Part shown: positions 12,346 to 23,887 of the stretch, in pieces
Position numbering within the stretch: position 1 is the first letter of the stretch
How the letters are laid out: each line of letters begins with the position of its first letter
Assembly: GCA_018881555.1 (NCBI GenBank)
Contig: JACAXG010000064.1
Span: 4,229,236 to 4,293,235, forward strand
Source of the DNA: Amblyornis subalaris
Lineage: Eukaryota; Chordata; Aves; Passeriformes; Ptilonorhynchidae
Reading direction: 5' to 3'
Length of the DNA stretch: 64,000 bases
Position numbers and translations under genes: made by a program
Notes under the pieces: generated by a model
The model's input: the letters and a program-made list of their open reading frames with translations, nothing else
Told to the model about the DNA's origin: nothing
Databases searched by the model: none

Positions 12346-12351
12346 TTTATT
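12346..12351 (-). terminator. proximal polyadenylation signal of LYPD2
   Basis: AATAAA on the minus strand, 44 bp after the LYPD2 stop codon. If used, it gives a very short 3' UTR. The G-rich or U-rich downstream element was not assessed. Confidence 0.5.
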
Positions 12352-12394
12352 TTCTCCACGGATTTCTTCGGAACGAACGACCCCCATCACCCCC

Positions 12395-15300
12395 TCACAG
12401 CCGAGTCCAGAAAAAGGCACAGAGGGAACATGCCAGGATCCCAACTGGAACAAAGCTGATCCCCAAACTCGCTGCGCCATCGAAGTTGCACAGGTCGGAG
12501 TAACAGCAGGTGACAGGGCGTGTCATCCCGATCCCATCCACGTCCGAGGGGACGCATTCCGAGGAGCACATCTTGGTGACAGTCGAGACTCCCGTGAAGG
12601 GATAAACTACAGCAAAGAGAGAAAAAAGGGAAAAATTAGGACTGGGACAACGTAGGAGAGCTGTCCTTGTCCTAGAGAAGCATCACCATTCTTTTTCATC
12701 TTCTGATGACCAGGAGCTGGTGTCAGAGAATTATGGAATGGTTTAGGTTGGAAAATACCTTAAATATCATTGAATTCCAAATCCCTGCCATGGCAGGGAC
12801 ACCTTCCACTATCCCAGGTTGCTCCAAGCCCCATCNAGCCTGGCCTTGGACACTTCCAGGGATGGGGCAGCCACAGCTTCCCTGGGCAACCCGTGCCAGG
12901 GCCTCCCCACCCTCCCAGGGAAAAATTTCTTCCCGATATCCCATCTAAACTTGCCTTCTTTAGGTTTAAATCCATTCCCTGTTGTCCTATCACCACACGA
13001 CCTTGCCAAAAATTCAAATCTCATTTCTAACCATGCTCAACACCGAGCATGAACCAGGAGCTCACATTCCCTAAATATTCCCTCACACAAACACTGCTTC
13101 CCATAACAGCAGGGGAGCTGGAGCTCCCACGGGATCCCTCTTCCGCACGGAAGCGGAAAGAGGAACTGCTCTCCACACCAGCACCGGGGAAACACTGGTT
13201 GGTGTTAAAAATATGGATAAAGAGGGAATTTTCCTTACCATCCTCCAGGGAATACACCGTGGTCTTGCAGATGTTTTCAGCCTTTGTGCAGTTCTCGATC
13301 GTCTGGCACTTCTCGACCGGGGTCAAATCCCGGCACGTGTAGCACTGCAGGGAGCGTCCTGCGAGGAGGGAAAACAGGAGGATGGAAAACAGGAGGATGG
13401 CCTCAGTGTGGGTTCCGTCTGTGCTCCTCCCTCCAGGGGAGGGATTTTCCAAAATAATCGTGCTGAGAACAGGAATGGGATTCGTAAAATGTGTTTGGAT
13501 TGATGGGAACGAGAAACACGAAGGGCTGGTGGTCAAAGCACGGCCTCAGAGCACGTGCAGACCCCTTGTGATGGGTCAAACGAGACAGAGCCACACGCAG
13601 AGGACCCCATGGCACAGGGAAGACCCTCTGGCTGATTTATTTCCCTATTTTCTGGATCTACATCTCTCCTTGACTTTAGTAGAGCATCAGAAAGAGATCC
13701 CAGACTCCCAAACTCCCGGAATTACAGAATGGTGGAGGTTGGAAGGGGCNTCTGGAGCTCCACTAATCCAATCCCTCCCCTCAAGCTGCATCACCTAAAG
13801 CCTCTTGTCCAGGACTGTCTCCAGGTGGGGGTTTAATATTCCCAAGGATGGAGATTCCACAACTTCCCCNGGAAACCTGTGCCAGGGCTCAGTCGCCCTC
13901 ACAGTCAGAAAGTTTCCTGATGTTTCCTGTGTTTCAGTTCGTGTCCTTTGCCTGGTCCTGGCACTGGGAATCACTGAAAGGAGCAGCTCCGCCCTCTTTG
14001 CTCCCTCCCTTCAGGAATTTATGGACATTTATAAGATTCCCCTTTGAACCTTCATTTCTCCAGGCTGAGCAGCCCCAGCTTTTCCTCGNAGGAAAAATGT
14101 TAATCCAGCCCATACCCCAAATGCTTGTCCACAAGGATCTTGGAAGAGGTTTCCCAAGGAGCTTGTGGATTCCACATCCNTGGAAGTGTCCAAGGCCAGG
14201 NTGGACNGGGCTTGGAGCAACCTGGGATAGTAGAAGGTGTCCCTGCCCGTGGCAGGGGGTGGAAGTGGATGGTTTTGAAGGTCCNTTCCAACCCAAACCA
14301 TTCCCTGANTCCANGATCTTATAGGAGAGGGCATCAAAGACCTTCCTGAAGTCCAGGTAGGAAATATCCGCAGCTCATCCCTTATCTACCACGTCATAAA
14401 CTTCATCTCAAAAGTTTATCAGCTTGGTCAGGTGTGAGTTCCCCGTGGTGAAGGGTCTGGATACACACAAAAAAATTCAGATTTGAGTGTGAGTTGCAGC
14501 AGGGAGAATTTCATCTGGTGCTGTCCACTCCGCCAGCCCTTTCCAGAGACTGCGAGGGTGTCCCAGACAGAAGGAATTTGTCTCCATCAAATCCACTGAT
14601 CCATGAGAACGAAATGAGCACAACCCTTCCCCTTGTGCTGAGATCGTGGGTTTGGTGAGAAGAATGTGTGAGGGGTTATTTCAAATCATGGAATGGTTTG
14701 GGTTGGAAGGGACCTTAAAACCTTCCAGTTCCAACACTTCCACTAGTCCAGCTTGCTCCAAACCCCGTCCAACCTGGCCTTGGACACTTCCAGGAAAGGG
14801 GCAGCCACAACTTTTCTGGGAAAACCTGTGCCAGGGCCTCCCCACCCTCGCTGGGAAGAATTAAACACCAATGGACTGCGTGGGGGCACGTTCTGCTCTA
14901 GACAGAGACCACAGCAACAAAATTCGGCACTCAAGATTCCAAATCCATCCCGAGCCAGCTCNTCCTGCCTCGTCCCTCACCAGTTTAGAGATGTTCCTCA
15001 TCCTTGTTTAGCTGCAAAGGCCCCTGAGAGCTGCAGGTGTCTCTCAGCTCCCCCACGCACGGAATTTTTCAGTGTCTGAAGTTTTCTGAGGTGGAGAAAC
15101 TTTGGAGAAAACCACTGAAGAGCCCAGATGGTCGTGTCACAGAGCACTCCGAGCTAAAGNTATCAAGTCTGGTGCTTCCTACCACCAAAAAAGCCATTTT
15201 TGGACAAGCAAGGGCGTTTTGCTCTCTGCNGGTTTTTTTGAGGTACCCAACACTTGATCTGGGTCCCCTGCTCTGGGTCCTCTCTTCCACCCCCCAGCAG

Positions 15301-16906
15301 ACACCTCAAATGCTTTTGGTGCCACCACAGCCCAGCAGCCNCTCTTCGGTCTGGGGAGCCCTTGTCACCCAATCNGTGTGACGTTCCNGCTGAAATTCCT
15401 TTAAATCCTGCTGAAATTCCTTCAAACCCCGCTGAAAAGGAGAAATGACTCAGCTCCCCTCAGCACAGCTCCCGTGGGATGTCAGCAGGCTCAGGCAAGC
15501 AAGTGACCCTATGAAAACAGACACCATCCCAATTAACGAGCCAGGAAAAGCCCTTTTCTAAACAAACACGGAGATTTTCTCGCTTTTATTCAAAGCAAAC
15601 TTTATTCTCTTGCTTTGCCCAGCGTGACTCGATGCTTTGTGTGCATTAATTCCACGTCTGACGGTTGTGAAATTCNTCTTTGGGAGGAAGCACCGTTTTT
15701 AGTCTCACATTTTGAGATCCTGGGCGGATCCAACCCACAGGATTTGTGTTGCTCTCTGAGAAGAAAAGCAAACAAGGCACCACCTGTTCCTCCCCTGCAG
15801 AATCTGCTCTGAAGGGATGGAGGAAGGAAAATGTCCTTACATAAGAAGGAAATAAATAGGAATTAAAAAATCCTAATGTAGATCCATGTCCCAGCCAGGC
15901 ACAGATAAAATCAGACCCGGCATTGCCTGGATCTGAGAATATCCCAATGAACTGTCACAGCTCCTGCCCTGATCCTGCTCCAAGGAATTACCTTGGACAT
16001 GCAGGCGAACACCAACAAAGCTTGGGATCACCAACTTTTGTCCAAGAATTGTTGTGGTGGTAAGGACTAATATGGACAGAAGAGATGGAGGGAGGACCAT
16101 GGAATCATGGAATGGAATCATGGAATGGAATCATGGAATGGAATCATGGAATGGTTTGGGTTGGAAGAGACCCTAAAGGTCATGGAATTCCACCCCCAGC
16201 CACAGGCAGGGACACCTTCCACCGGNCAAGGCTGCTCCAAGCCCCATCCAACCTGGCCTTGGACACTTCCAGGGATGGGCATCCACAACTTTTTGGGGCA
16301 ACCTGTTCCAATGCCTCACTCTGGATGATGCCTTTAGATGTTCTTCAAGGTCCCTCTCAACCCAAACCACTCCATGATTCCATGATAAACATCAACCCTA
16401 CAGCCCATCTTTCCCACTCCTAATGGCTAAAATCGGAAAAATCGCACACACACCAGATTTTTGGAGAGATCCCACACACCCTGCACGGACCTGACTTCCA
16501 GGGTTAAGCACCAAAAAAGGTACAGAAAGTTAAAAATAACGTTAAAAAAAAGAGAGTGAGACCGAGCACGAACATGGAAAAAGTGAGAGTGGGAATTTGC
16601 ATTGAAGAAATGTCAGGGTTTAATCACACTCTGCCTTGTGACACTTCCCAAAGAGCCTGAGCTGACAACCCCCACGACACCATCACCATCCCGAACGTCT
16701 GACACGTTGGAAATGTTCCAAAAACAGATTTNTTTTTTTTTTCTGGAAAGCTGCTTAAAGCGGGAGACGCGCCTTTCGGAGGGAACAGGGCGCATCCCAC
16801 CCCACCGCGCCGCATCTCCCGAGGGAGTTTGGATAAATCCGAGCGGGAACTCACCGAAATCCACGCAAGTGACAGCAGCCAAGAGGAGAGACAGAAACCC
16901 CTTCAT
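12395..16906 (-). CDS. LYPD2: LY6/PLAUR domain-containing protein 2 (LYPD2)
   Basis: Three coding exons on the minus strand (16855-16906, 13239-13358, 12395-12606) join with phase-1 GT/AG introns into 127 codons plus a stop. The start codon opens a signal peptide (MKGFLSLLLAAVTCVDF). The single LU domain has ten cysteines: LQCYTC, VEKC, ENC, NIC, KMC, SEC, then CCYSDLCN. A tail of about 24 hydrophobic residues ending FFWTRL fits GPI-anchor addition, so the protein should sit on the cell surface. The assignment rests on the second half, VYPFTGVSTVTKMC followed by PSDVDGIGMTRPVTCC, which closely follows mammalian LYPD2. SLURP1 shares part of this pattern but lacks a hydrophobic tail. LYPD2 function is poorly known; relatives bind or modulate nicotinic acetylcholine receptors. 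Intron 1 (about 3.5 kb) and intron 2 carry CR1 insertions. No frameshift is seen. Confidence 0.92.
12727..13010 (-). repeat. CR1 fragment in LYPD2 intron 2
   Basis: The reverse-oriented tail (AATTATGGAATGGTTTAGG) is followed by CTATCCCAGGTTGCTCCAAG, TTGGACACTTCCAGGGATGG and CCCGATATCCCATCTAAAC. It has the same orientation as the gene. Confidence 0.9.
13721..14095 (-). repeat. older CR1 fragment in LYPD2 intron 1
   Basis: The tail variant ATTACAGAATGGTGGAGGTT is followed by diverged CR1 body (GGAGATTCCACAACTTCCCC, AAACCTGTGCCAGGGCTCAG, TTCATTTCTCCAGGCTGAGC). It is interrupted by a younger plus-oriented CR1. Confidence 0.8.
14135..14311 (+). repeat. younger CR1 nested in the older CR1
   Basis: Plus-oriented CR1 3' end: TGGAAGTGTCCAAGGCCAGG, AGCAACCTGGGATAGTAGAA, then the tail TTCCAACCCAAACCATTCCC. 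It splits the minus-strand CR1 on either side. GATCTT occurs at both junctions and may be a target-site duplication. Confidence 0.85.
14312..14460 (-). repeat. CR1 fragment (reverse-transcriptase end), continuation of the split element
   Basis: Diverged CR1 coding remnant reading on the minus strand, with TCCTGAAGTCCAGGTAG, GTCATAAACTTCATCTC and TTTATCAGCTTGGTCAGGTG. These correspond to the CR1 segment upstream of the 3' UTR. Confidence 0.65.
14684..14862 (-). repeat. CR1 fragment in LYPD2 intron 1
   Basis: The reverse tail AAATCATGGAATGGTTTGGG, then CCAACCTGGCCTTGGACACT and AACCTGTGCCAGGGCCTCCC. Confidence 0.9.
15585..15606 (-). terminator. two intronic polyadenylation signals
   Basis: Two AATAAA hexamers on the minus strand, 15585-15590 and 15601-15606, inside LYPD2 intron 1. 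They could end a short or alternative transcript, or be chance. Confidence 0.2.
16098..16322 (-). repeat. CR1 fragment with expanded tail repeat
   Basis: The reverse tail ATGGAATC is amplified into about four tandem units (16100-16150) before TGGTTTGGGTTGGAAGAGAC and the usual body. It lies just downstream of LYPD2 exon 1 in intron 1. Confidence 0.9.
16323..16390 (+). repeat. CR1 3' tail, inverted against the preceding copy
   Basis: AGATGTTCTTCAAGGTCCCT runs to CCCAAACCACTCCATGATTC in plus orientation, directly after a minus-oriented copy. Confidence 0.75.
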
Positions 16907-17033
16907 CCTGCACGGCCCTCGTTGTCCGGTCACTGGGGTGTCACCACTCTTCACCGATGTCACACGTCCTGGTGGTTTGCCATGCACGGATCCCGTCCCC
17001 GGATCCAAATCTACTGGAAAAACGAGTCTCATT

Positions 17034-17044
17034 GAGCTATAAAT
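17034..17044 (-). promoter_or_regulatory. weak TATA-like site upstream of LYPD2
   Basis: The minus strand reads CATTTATAGC about 130 bp upstream of the LYPD2 start codon. It is an imperfect TATA box. No CpG island is present. Confidence 0.3.
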
Positions 17045-17388
17045 GAATGGAAGGAGCCGCAAAGGCCCCACCTCCTGCTACTCCGTCACCTCTTTTCATG
17101 TTCCTTGGAGAAGAAAATTCGGCTTTGCGGGGTGGACAATGGCTGGGATTGCTTAAATTTGGGGTGTTTTTTTTGTCCAAGCAGGATGTGGAAGGCCGGG
17201 GGTGTTAAATAATCCCGGTGTCCACGTCTTGCTTTGCAGCTTGGGGATTTTCCCTCTCCTTTTTTGGAGTGGTTTCAAGAAATCTTGGGGAAAATGCCTT
17301 GGTGGATGGGAACATCAAGGAATTGGACCTCGTGGATTTTTCTTCTCTGTGTTTTTACCTTCAGTAGGAGCCGGAGTTTATCACGAGG

Positions 17389-17505
17389 AGAATCATGGAA
17401 TGTTGGGTTGGAAGGGATCACCTCATTCCAAACCCCTTTCCATGGGCAGGGACACCTTCCACTAGACCGGGTTGCTCCAAGCCTTGTCCAGCCTTGTCTT
17501 TCAGT
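17389..17505 (-). repeat. short CR1 fragment
   Basis: The reverse tail (AATCATGGAATGTTGGGTTG), CATGGGCAGGGACACCTTCC and GTTGCTCCAAGCCTTGTCC. It is strongly 5'-truncated. Confidence 0.85.
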
Positions 17506-17999
17506 GGAAACCTGACTTTCAATCTCTTATTCCCTGGAAAAAGTGCGGAGCACTGGAAAAAAAACAGGACCAGGACCTGAAAGTTTAGGCCAAGGGAATC
17601 CCACAGTCTCATTATCCCAAGGAAGGATGGAATGGAGAAACCCCTCTGCTCTGAGCCCACCCTCTCCAAGTGTTCCAAGCTCATGGCTTCNTTTCCCAAA
17701 CACTTTTCCCATTCCCAACCCTGCTGCCTCAGGCATCTGTCGGATTTTCCTGCACCTCAGGCCAGCTCCNTGCTGGTAAATCCTCCTCCAACGTGGGATG
17801 AGCAAGTTTGACCGTGGAATTGCAAGAACTGGGAAGGAAGAGCCTTTTGGTGGCTACGCCAGGTGCCCTCCCAACGCACACTTTTACTAAGGAAGCAGGA
17901 AAAGCTGGATCAAAGATGGTTTTGGAGATATTCCCACCACCTTCCTTATCCATCACGCCATCAGAGGAATTTTATTCAGGGTTATTCACTTGAACTCTT

Positions 18000-18260
18000 G
18001 GAATCACGGAATCGTTGAGGTTGGAAAAGGCATCAGGATCATCNCATTCGATGTCAACCCAGCACCACCATGTTTTCCACCAAATCCTGTCCTCNAATGC
18101 CATATCCACCGATTTTTTGAACACTTCCCAGGGATGTGAGTCCACCACCACCCTGAGCAGCTGGTTCCAAAGCTTGACAANCCTTNCTGTAAAGAAACTT
18201 TTCCTAATATCCAATGTAAAGCTCCCCTGGTGCAACTTGAGGCCAATTCATCTTGTCCTG
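18000..18260 (-). repeat. older CR1 fragment
   Basis: AATCACGGAATCGTTGAGGT, ACTTCCCAGGGATGTGAGTC, TGTAAAGAAACTTTTCCTAA and GGTGCAACTTGAGGCC mark the older subfamily that uses GTTGAGGTTGGAAAAG. Confidence 0.85.
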
Positions 18261-18336
18261 CCTTGGAATGTTAAAAGATTTTCTAGGAATGCTGGACAAA
18301 CAACACAATCATCGTCTCTCCANATCTAAAGCTCCA

Positions 18337-18640
18337 GAATCATGGAATNGCTTGGGTTANAAGGGAATTTAAAGATCATCCAGTTCCAAACCCCCTGCCA
18401 TGAACAGGAACACCTTCCACNATCCCAGGTTGCTCCAAGCCCTGTCCANCCCGGCCTTGGACACTTNCAGGGATNGGGCAGCCACGGCTTCCCTTCCATT
18501 CCATNCCACAGCCTCACCACCCTCACAGGGAAGGATTTTTCCCTAATATCCCATCTAAAGGTGGTCTCAATATTTCAGCAAGCCCTGTTCCTTTTCCAAC
18601 CACCACTCCTCGGTGACCTCCACCCTCAGGAATTCAGACA
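18337..18640 (-). repeat. CR1 retrotransposon 3' fragment
   Basis: The reverse tail AATCATGGAATNGCTTGGG, then the canonical body to CCCTAATATCCCATCTAAAG. Nine N bases fall inside, more than in the flanks. Confidence 0.9.
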
Positions 18641-19754
18641 GATTGTTTTCACTGTTGCCTCTCTAATACAGCAATTACGCGGATTATGAGAGCTAAGCGG
18701 TGATTTCCAGCCCCAAAATTACCTAGGGAAAGGCATTTTGGTATATTCCAGGTCTGGCATTCCTCGCGTTCAGCAGAAAAACGCCATAATCCTATTAAAA
18801 GGGCGAAATCCGCTGATGGCGTTTGCCTTGTTCTTTGGGGAAAAAAATAAAAAGAAAAGAAAACAAACCGTGGATGGGGTGTGGCTTCTGGTTTCTGGTA
18901 TGAAGTGGCCTCAAACAATGTGTGCTAAATGAGAGGTTTCACATGCACGGCTGAAATGTGATCTCCCTCGCCTCGGAAAATCTCAGATGGAAGAATCCGC
19001 GCCACCACCCTGCTCTAAATCCTGTTCCCTCCTTCGCTCCGGAGGGCGGGTTTTTTCCGGGGGGGGTGTCAACATACCTGGCTTGTTTATGGTTTCAGTC
19101 GATCTTATCTGAGGCCTGAAATGTTTCCTCTTTTCTGCCGCGCCGCAGGGCTGGCAGCTCGCCCCANAAATAGCAAGGGCTAATGGGAGCATCCAAACAT
19201 CGTTTTGTCGGATTCCTTTTGTTATTCCGCGGGAAGCCGCAACCTCTTGTATTGGGGGGGGCTTCCATGAATTGCAGAGGAAAAAATTAAAAAGACACAA
19301 TCTGCATGAATCTGCCTCAAAAACGCACACGATGGATTTTTTTTTTAAAAAAAAAAAGACATTTTTTAGTGTATGTGTTCAAATACAAGAACTCGCTGCA
19401 TTTCCGATGAGTTCGTTCATGATAAATAAAAGGAAAAGTTCAGCCAAATGTTTACTTCCAGCCTGGGAATCCTGTGCCAAAGCCCTTTCCTGTCCTGCCT
19501 TACNAGCTGAGGCGATCTCTGGGTGGAGGCAGACCTTTCCAGCCTGGAAATCTCCAAATCCCGGATCGTACCAACTCGCTCACTCTGCCCAATTCCCAGG
19601 CTGAGGAGGTCCCGTTCCAAGTCCTACAATTGCCCATCCAGCCCCAGGGCAGAATTTCAGGGACCAAGGGCTGCAGGCACTGAGAGGCTCCTTGACTTAA
19701 TTATTTTAAACTCTCCATATTCATTATTCTAAACACCTCTTTATGTGTCTCCTA

Positions 19755-19946
19755 TGAATCCCGAATTTCCAGAGCAGACAGATGCAGGAGCGAAAAATAG
19801 GATTGGATTTAAGGATGGAGGGCTGCTGACATGATCTTGTCGTATCCTANTGAATCCCGAATTTCCAGAGCAGACAGATGCAGGAGCGAAAAATAGGATT
19901 GGATTTAAGGATGGAGGGCTGCTGACATGATCTTGTCGTATCCTAC
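19755..19946. repeat. 96-bp tandem duplication
   Basis: Two practically identical 96-bp units, 19755-19850 and 19851-19946. Each starts TGAATCCCGAATTTCCAGAG and ends TTGTCGTATCCTA. The second unit abuts a CR1 that lacks its terminal tail. Confidence 0.95.
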
Positions 19947-20405
19947 TGCTTTTGTTGGAAGGGAATTTAAAGATCATCCCATTCCACCCCATGCCATGGG
20001 CAGGGAACACCTTCCACTNTCCCAGGTTGCTCCAAACCCTGTCCAACCTGGCCTTGGNCACTTCCAGGGATGGGGCAGCCACAGCTTCTCTGGAAATTCC
20101 ATTCCATGGCCTCNCCACCCTCACAAGGAAGGATTTTTTTCCGATATCCCATCTAACCCTGCCCTCTGGCAGTGGGAAACCATTCCCCCTTATCCTGGCA
20201 CTCCATTCCCTTGTCCCAAGTCCCTCTCCNGCTCTCCTGGAGCCCCTTTAGGCACTGGAAGGGGCTCAGAGGTCTCCCTGGAGCCTTCCCTTCTCCAGGC
20301 TGGACTTTCCCATCTCTCCCAGCCTGGCTCCAGAGCAGAGGGGCTCCAGCCCTTGGAGCGTCTCCATGGCCTCCTCTGGACTCTCTCCAGCAGCTCCACG
20401 GGTCA
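19947..20405 (-). repeat. long CR1 fragment
   Basis: It enters at TTGTTGGAAGGGAATTTAAAG, so the last ~20 bp of the CR1 tail are missing. It extends through TTAGGCACTGGAAGGGGCTC to TCTCCAGCAGCTCCACGG. Confidence 0.92.
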
Positions 20406-21157
20406 GGGATGAAAGGCGCTCACGGAAGCAGCAGGGATGGGTCACTGTGATCACTGAGCTGCTGCTCTGCAGATGCCAGGGATTAAATCACCGTGAATTT
20501 CACCTCTGGTGCATCCCAGTCCCTCACAGAAACCAAAATTCTCCCAAGACGAGTGACACCTTGCACCGGAAAAAGAAGAATTAAACTGGTATCCTCGTCC
20601 TCCTCCACTGCCGAGGAACATCTTTAAAAGTCAAGGCGAAACCTGGAAAAGCAAAGCGAAAAACAAAGAATGCCAAGCCTGACTCNGGCCTATCCCTGTG
20701 AATAAGGAGTCAGGAATCCAACCCTGCAGCTCTTTCCGAGCCATTTTCGCTAAGGCACCCCTCATTAGCTCATTAGTCACAGCAGCCTTAGCCCTGCTAA
20801 TTGATTTTACTACAATTCCCTACAACGTATGGCCGGGATCCAACCTGTCCTGCCCGGCTTTAAAACCATTACCTTGGCACAGCTTTGGAGACACCCTCAT
20901 CCCTCTCCCAAGCCTGCGGAGCGTGGAAAGGTCGGGTGATTCCCAGAACTGAGCTTCTGGAAGGCGCCCTTGGGGAAAGGGGATGTGTGCCCTCGGTGTG
21001 ACAATCCACAGGCTCAAAGGACCCGGCTGAGCTCGGAGTTGTGGATTTCCATCCCGGGAGCAGGTGGGTCTGACACGGGTTGGAGCTGCAGAGGGATACA
21101 GGAAGTTNGGGAGCTCTCTCCACGCTGGTTTCCACCTTGGCACTGAGCCGGGATAAA
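20406..21157. other. no gene recognised
   Basis: A stretch at 20700-20880 with few CpG reads as a hydrophobic 84-codon frame on the plus strand, but nothing supports coding. No repeat was seen. Confidence 0.4.
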
Positions 21158-21830
21158 GAATCATGGAATGGTTTGGGTTGGAAGGGACTTCAAGATCATC
21201 CCGATCCAAATCCGTGCCATGGGCAGGGACANCTTCCACTATCTCAGGTTGCTCCACCCAACCTGGNCTTGGACATTTCCAGGGATGGGGCAGACACAGC
21301 TTCTCTGGGAACTCAATTCCAGGGCCTCCCCACCCTCACAAGGAAGAATTCCTTCCCAATATCCCATCTAACCCNGCCCTCTANNAGTGGGAAGCCATTC
21401 CCTGTGTGCTGTCCCTCCAGGCCCTCGTCCAAAGTCCCTCTCCAGCTCTCCCGGAGNCCCTTTAGGCACTGCAAGGGGCTCTAAGGTTTCCCTGAAGCCT
21501 TCCTTTCTCCAGGCTGGACATTCCCAGCTCTCCCACCCCTTGGAGCATCCCCATGGCCTCCTCTGGNCTCGCTCCAGCAGTTCCACATCCTTCTTGTTCT
21601 GAGCCCCCAAAGTTGGACGCAGAATTCCAGGTGGGACCCACAGNGAGTGGAGCAGAGGGAGAGAATCCCATCCCTTGACCTGCTGGTCACTCTCCTTTTG
21701 ATGCATCCCAGGATTCTGTTGGCTCTTGGCTCCAACGGAGACCTGAGGGAATGTGATCAATGCCAGACCTGGGGCAGTCAGGTCAGACCACTCCATAAAG
21801 GGTTTCTTTAGCCCTGCTCTTCATCCCATA
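21158..21830 (-). repeat. longest CR1 fragment in the window
   Basis: It runs from the reverse tail AATCATGGAATGGTTTGGG through the body to TCCAGCAGTTCCACATCCTT. It then reaches the coding end (TGGTCACTCTCCTTTTGATG, GGATTCTGTTGGCTCTTGG), so part of the reverse-transcriptase reading frame remains, broken. Confidence 0.85.
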
Positions 21831-22859
21831 TTCCCACCAGATCTCGCTTATCCCCCTCTCTGCCCCAGCACCGAGGGTCAGGGATGCTTTGGGTGTTCCC
21901 CAGGAAAAAGGGCAGGAACAAGCTGATTTATTTTTATAGGGAGTCCTGTTCCCCCCAGGGAATCATCCACCCACCTTTTTGTTTTTTTCCCCAACCTATT
22001 TTTCTCCCTCTTGGAATTCCAGGCAGGCGCCTCTTCTCTCCAGGTTATTATTTAGATTAACCTCTGTGTAGCCCTTAACTCTTCCTGGGTGAGCCCTCCA
22101 CATCCATCACTTCCCTGGCCAGTGGCCAGCACANGGATCCAGCGATCCTACGGGGGAATCCTCCAGGAGTTCATAATTCCTAAAGTGTGTTCGTGACGTG
22201 CACAGAAAGGATTGATCATTTATTTACAACTAGTGGGAATTTTAATTCCTTCCCCATAAATTTTTTTNCTCTCTCCCTTTTGTTCTTTTCGCTTCCAAGC
22301 TGGGAAATTTTCCCTTCCCGTCAGCTCTGACCGAGGCAGCGATCACTTGTTTGGAGGTGACGTGCTCCATGCAGCTTTCCAAGGCATTGTTAAGGATGCA
22401 GGAATGTAAATCACCGGCTCAGTGGAGCTGTCACCNGCTTTAATTATCCCCTCCCTTCGTTCCACACTTAATCCAAGGAACAGGAGGTACTTTCCTACCT
22501 CAGCCACTTCTCGCTGCCCCAGAAGGGAAGAACAAGGACAACACGTGTAAAACACTCCGTGACCCGACTGAACAGCACCAGCTCTGCCTCCAGGCCCTTT
22601 CCATCTCCCTCTAATCCTGCAGAGCTTGGCACTGGAGCTGGAAATATCCACGTTTTTGGCTGCTGGGAGCAGGTTCTCCANTTGGCTGCCCAAACCTGTA
22701 GAAAACCTAAGGGAAGACTCCACTGCCCAGGTGAGAGGGTCGGTGTGGCCAGCACCAAAATTATCCCAGGTTTGGCCTCCAGGTGCTTGAAGATTTCAGG
22801 AAGATGCTTCTGATNCCAAAGTTTGTGGCTCCCAGAGCATTTCTCCCCGGGAAAGGTGA
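21831..22859. other. no gene recognised
   Basis: AT-rich around 21910-22290. No Ly6 exon, repeat tail or other feature was identified. Confidence 0.45.
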
Positions 22860-22960
22860 GGAAAACAACCCCTCTCCTATGAGGAAAGGCTGAATTGGGA
22901 ATGTTCGGCCTGGAGAAGAGAAGGCTCTAGGGAGCCTTAAAGCCCCCTCCAGTGCTTAAC
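22860..22960 (+). repeat. CR1 fragment, internal part
   Basis: Plus-oriented internal CR1: TATGAGGAAAGGCTGAATTG, then GCCTGGAGAAGAGAAGGCTC and CCCTCCAGTGCTTAA. Confidence 0.75.
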
Positions 22961-23887
22961 TCAATTCTCTCAGCTATCCCATCATATCCCTGTGATCCCA
23001 ACATTTCCTGGGGTTTGGACACTGATATGACCCCANGCAATCCGAGGAGTTCTGAGACAGATGGATTTGTCCAGCCTGGAAAACCGGCTGGGAAGGGAAG
23101 GCTCAGGGGGCTCCACAGCATCTGCCCTGGGAAAGGGACAAAGGGAAGGCTGGGCTGGAATTTTTCCTCATCCACAGGCTCCAAATGAACTCCTTTCTCC
23201 ATCACATCCCTTAGGAGAAGGGGCTTGGGGTTCTGGAATGTCAGCACTCCCATCCCAGTGCATCCTACGGGAACGCACTGGCGGAATGGGACCTGCCGCT
23301 GCCACCTCCTGACAAGAGACGAAAGTGCAAATCCCTCACCCCAGCCCATCTCCCAAGGAAGCAAGGAAGGGAGGGAGGAATTTTCAGGATCATTTCGGTA
23401 TTTTTAGATTTTCACTGTTTCCANAATTCGGGGTTTGTAACTGCTCCCAACCAGCTTTAGGATGAGAACCCTCCACGCGAAAATTAAATAAGGAGAAAAA
23501 TTCAGTTTATTTACATTGCCTCGAACAAACCACGAGGGGAATTCCAACACGAGCAGCTGGAATTCCACCTCGTCCTTAAAAANAACTCGAGTGGTGACAG
23601 GCAAGGTTCCACCATCCCTTATCTGCTGAGCGCTCGCGTATTTTGTTATCTTTCATCATCCGGACCGTGGCACCGAACGGCTCCTGGACCCAGCAGGTTC
23701 AACTGGTCCGAGCTCAGGTGCAAAACTCCTCCACGGGTGAGTGAATCCCCACAATTCCAGCCACGAGAGANGGAATCCGAGCCAGGAGCGCTCGGCACCC
23801 GTGGAAAAACACCGGATTCAGCCCCGGGTGTGTGACAAGAATCCGTGTGAAACACAAACCAGCCCAGTTGTTGGTGTTAACTGGAGT
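22961..23887. other. no gene recognised
   Basis: Nothing firm. A piece at 23060-23110 weakly resembles internal CR1. The assembly gap follows. Confidence 0.4.
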
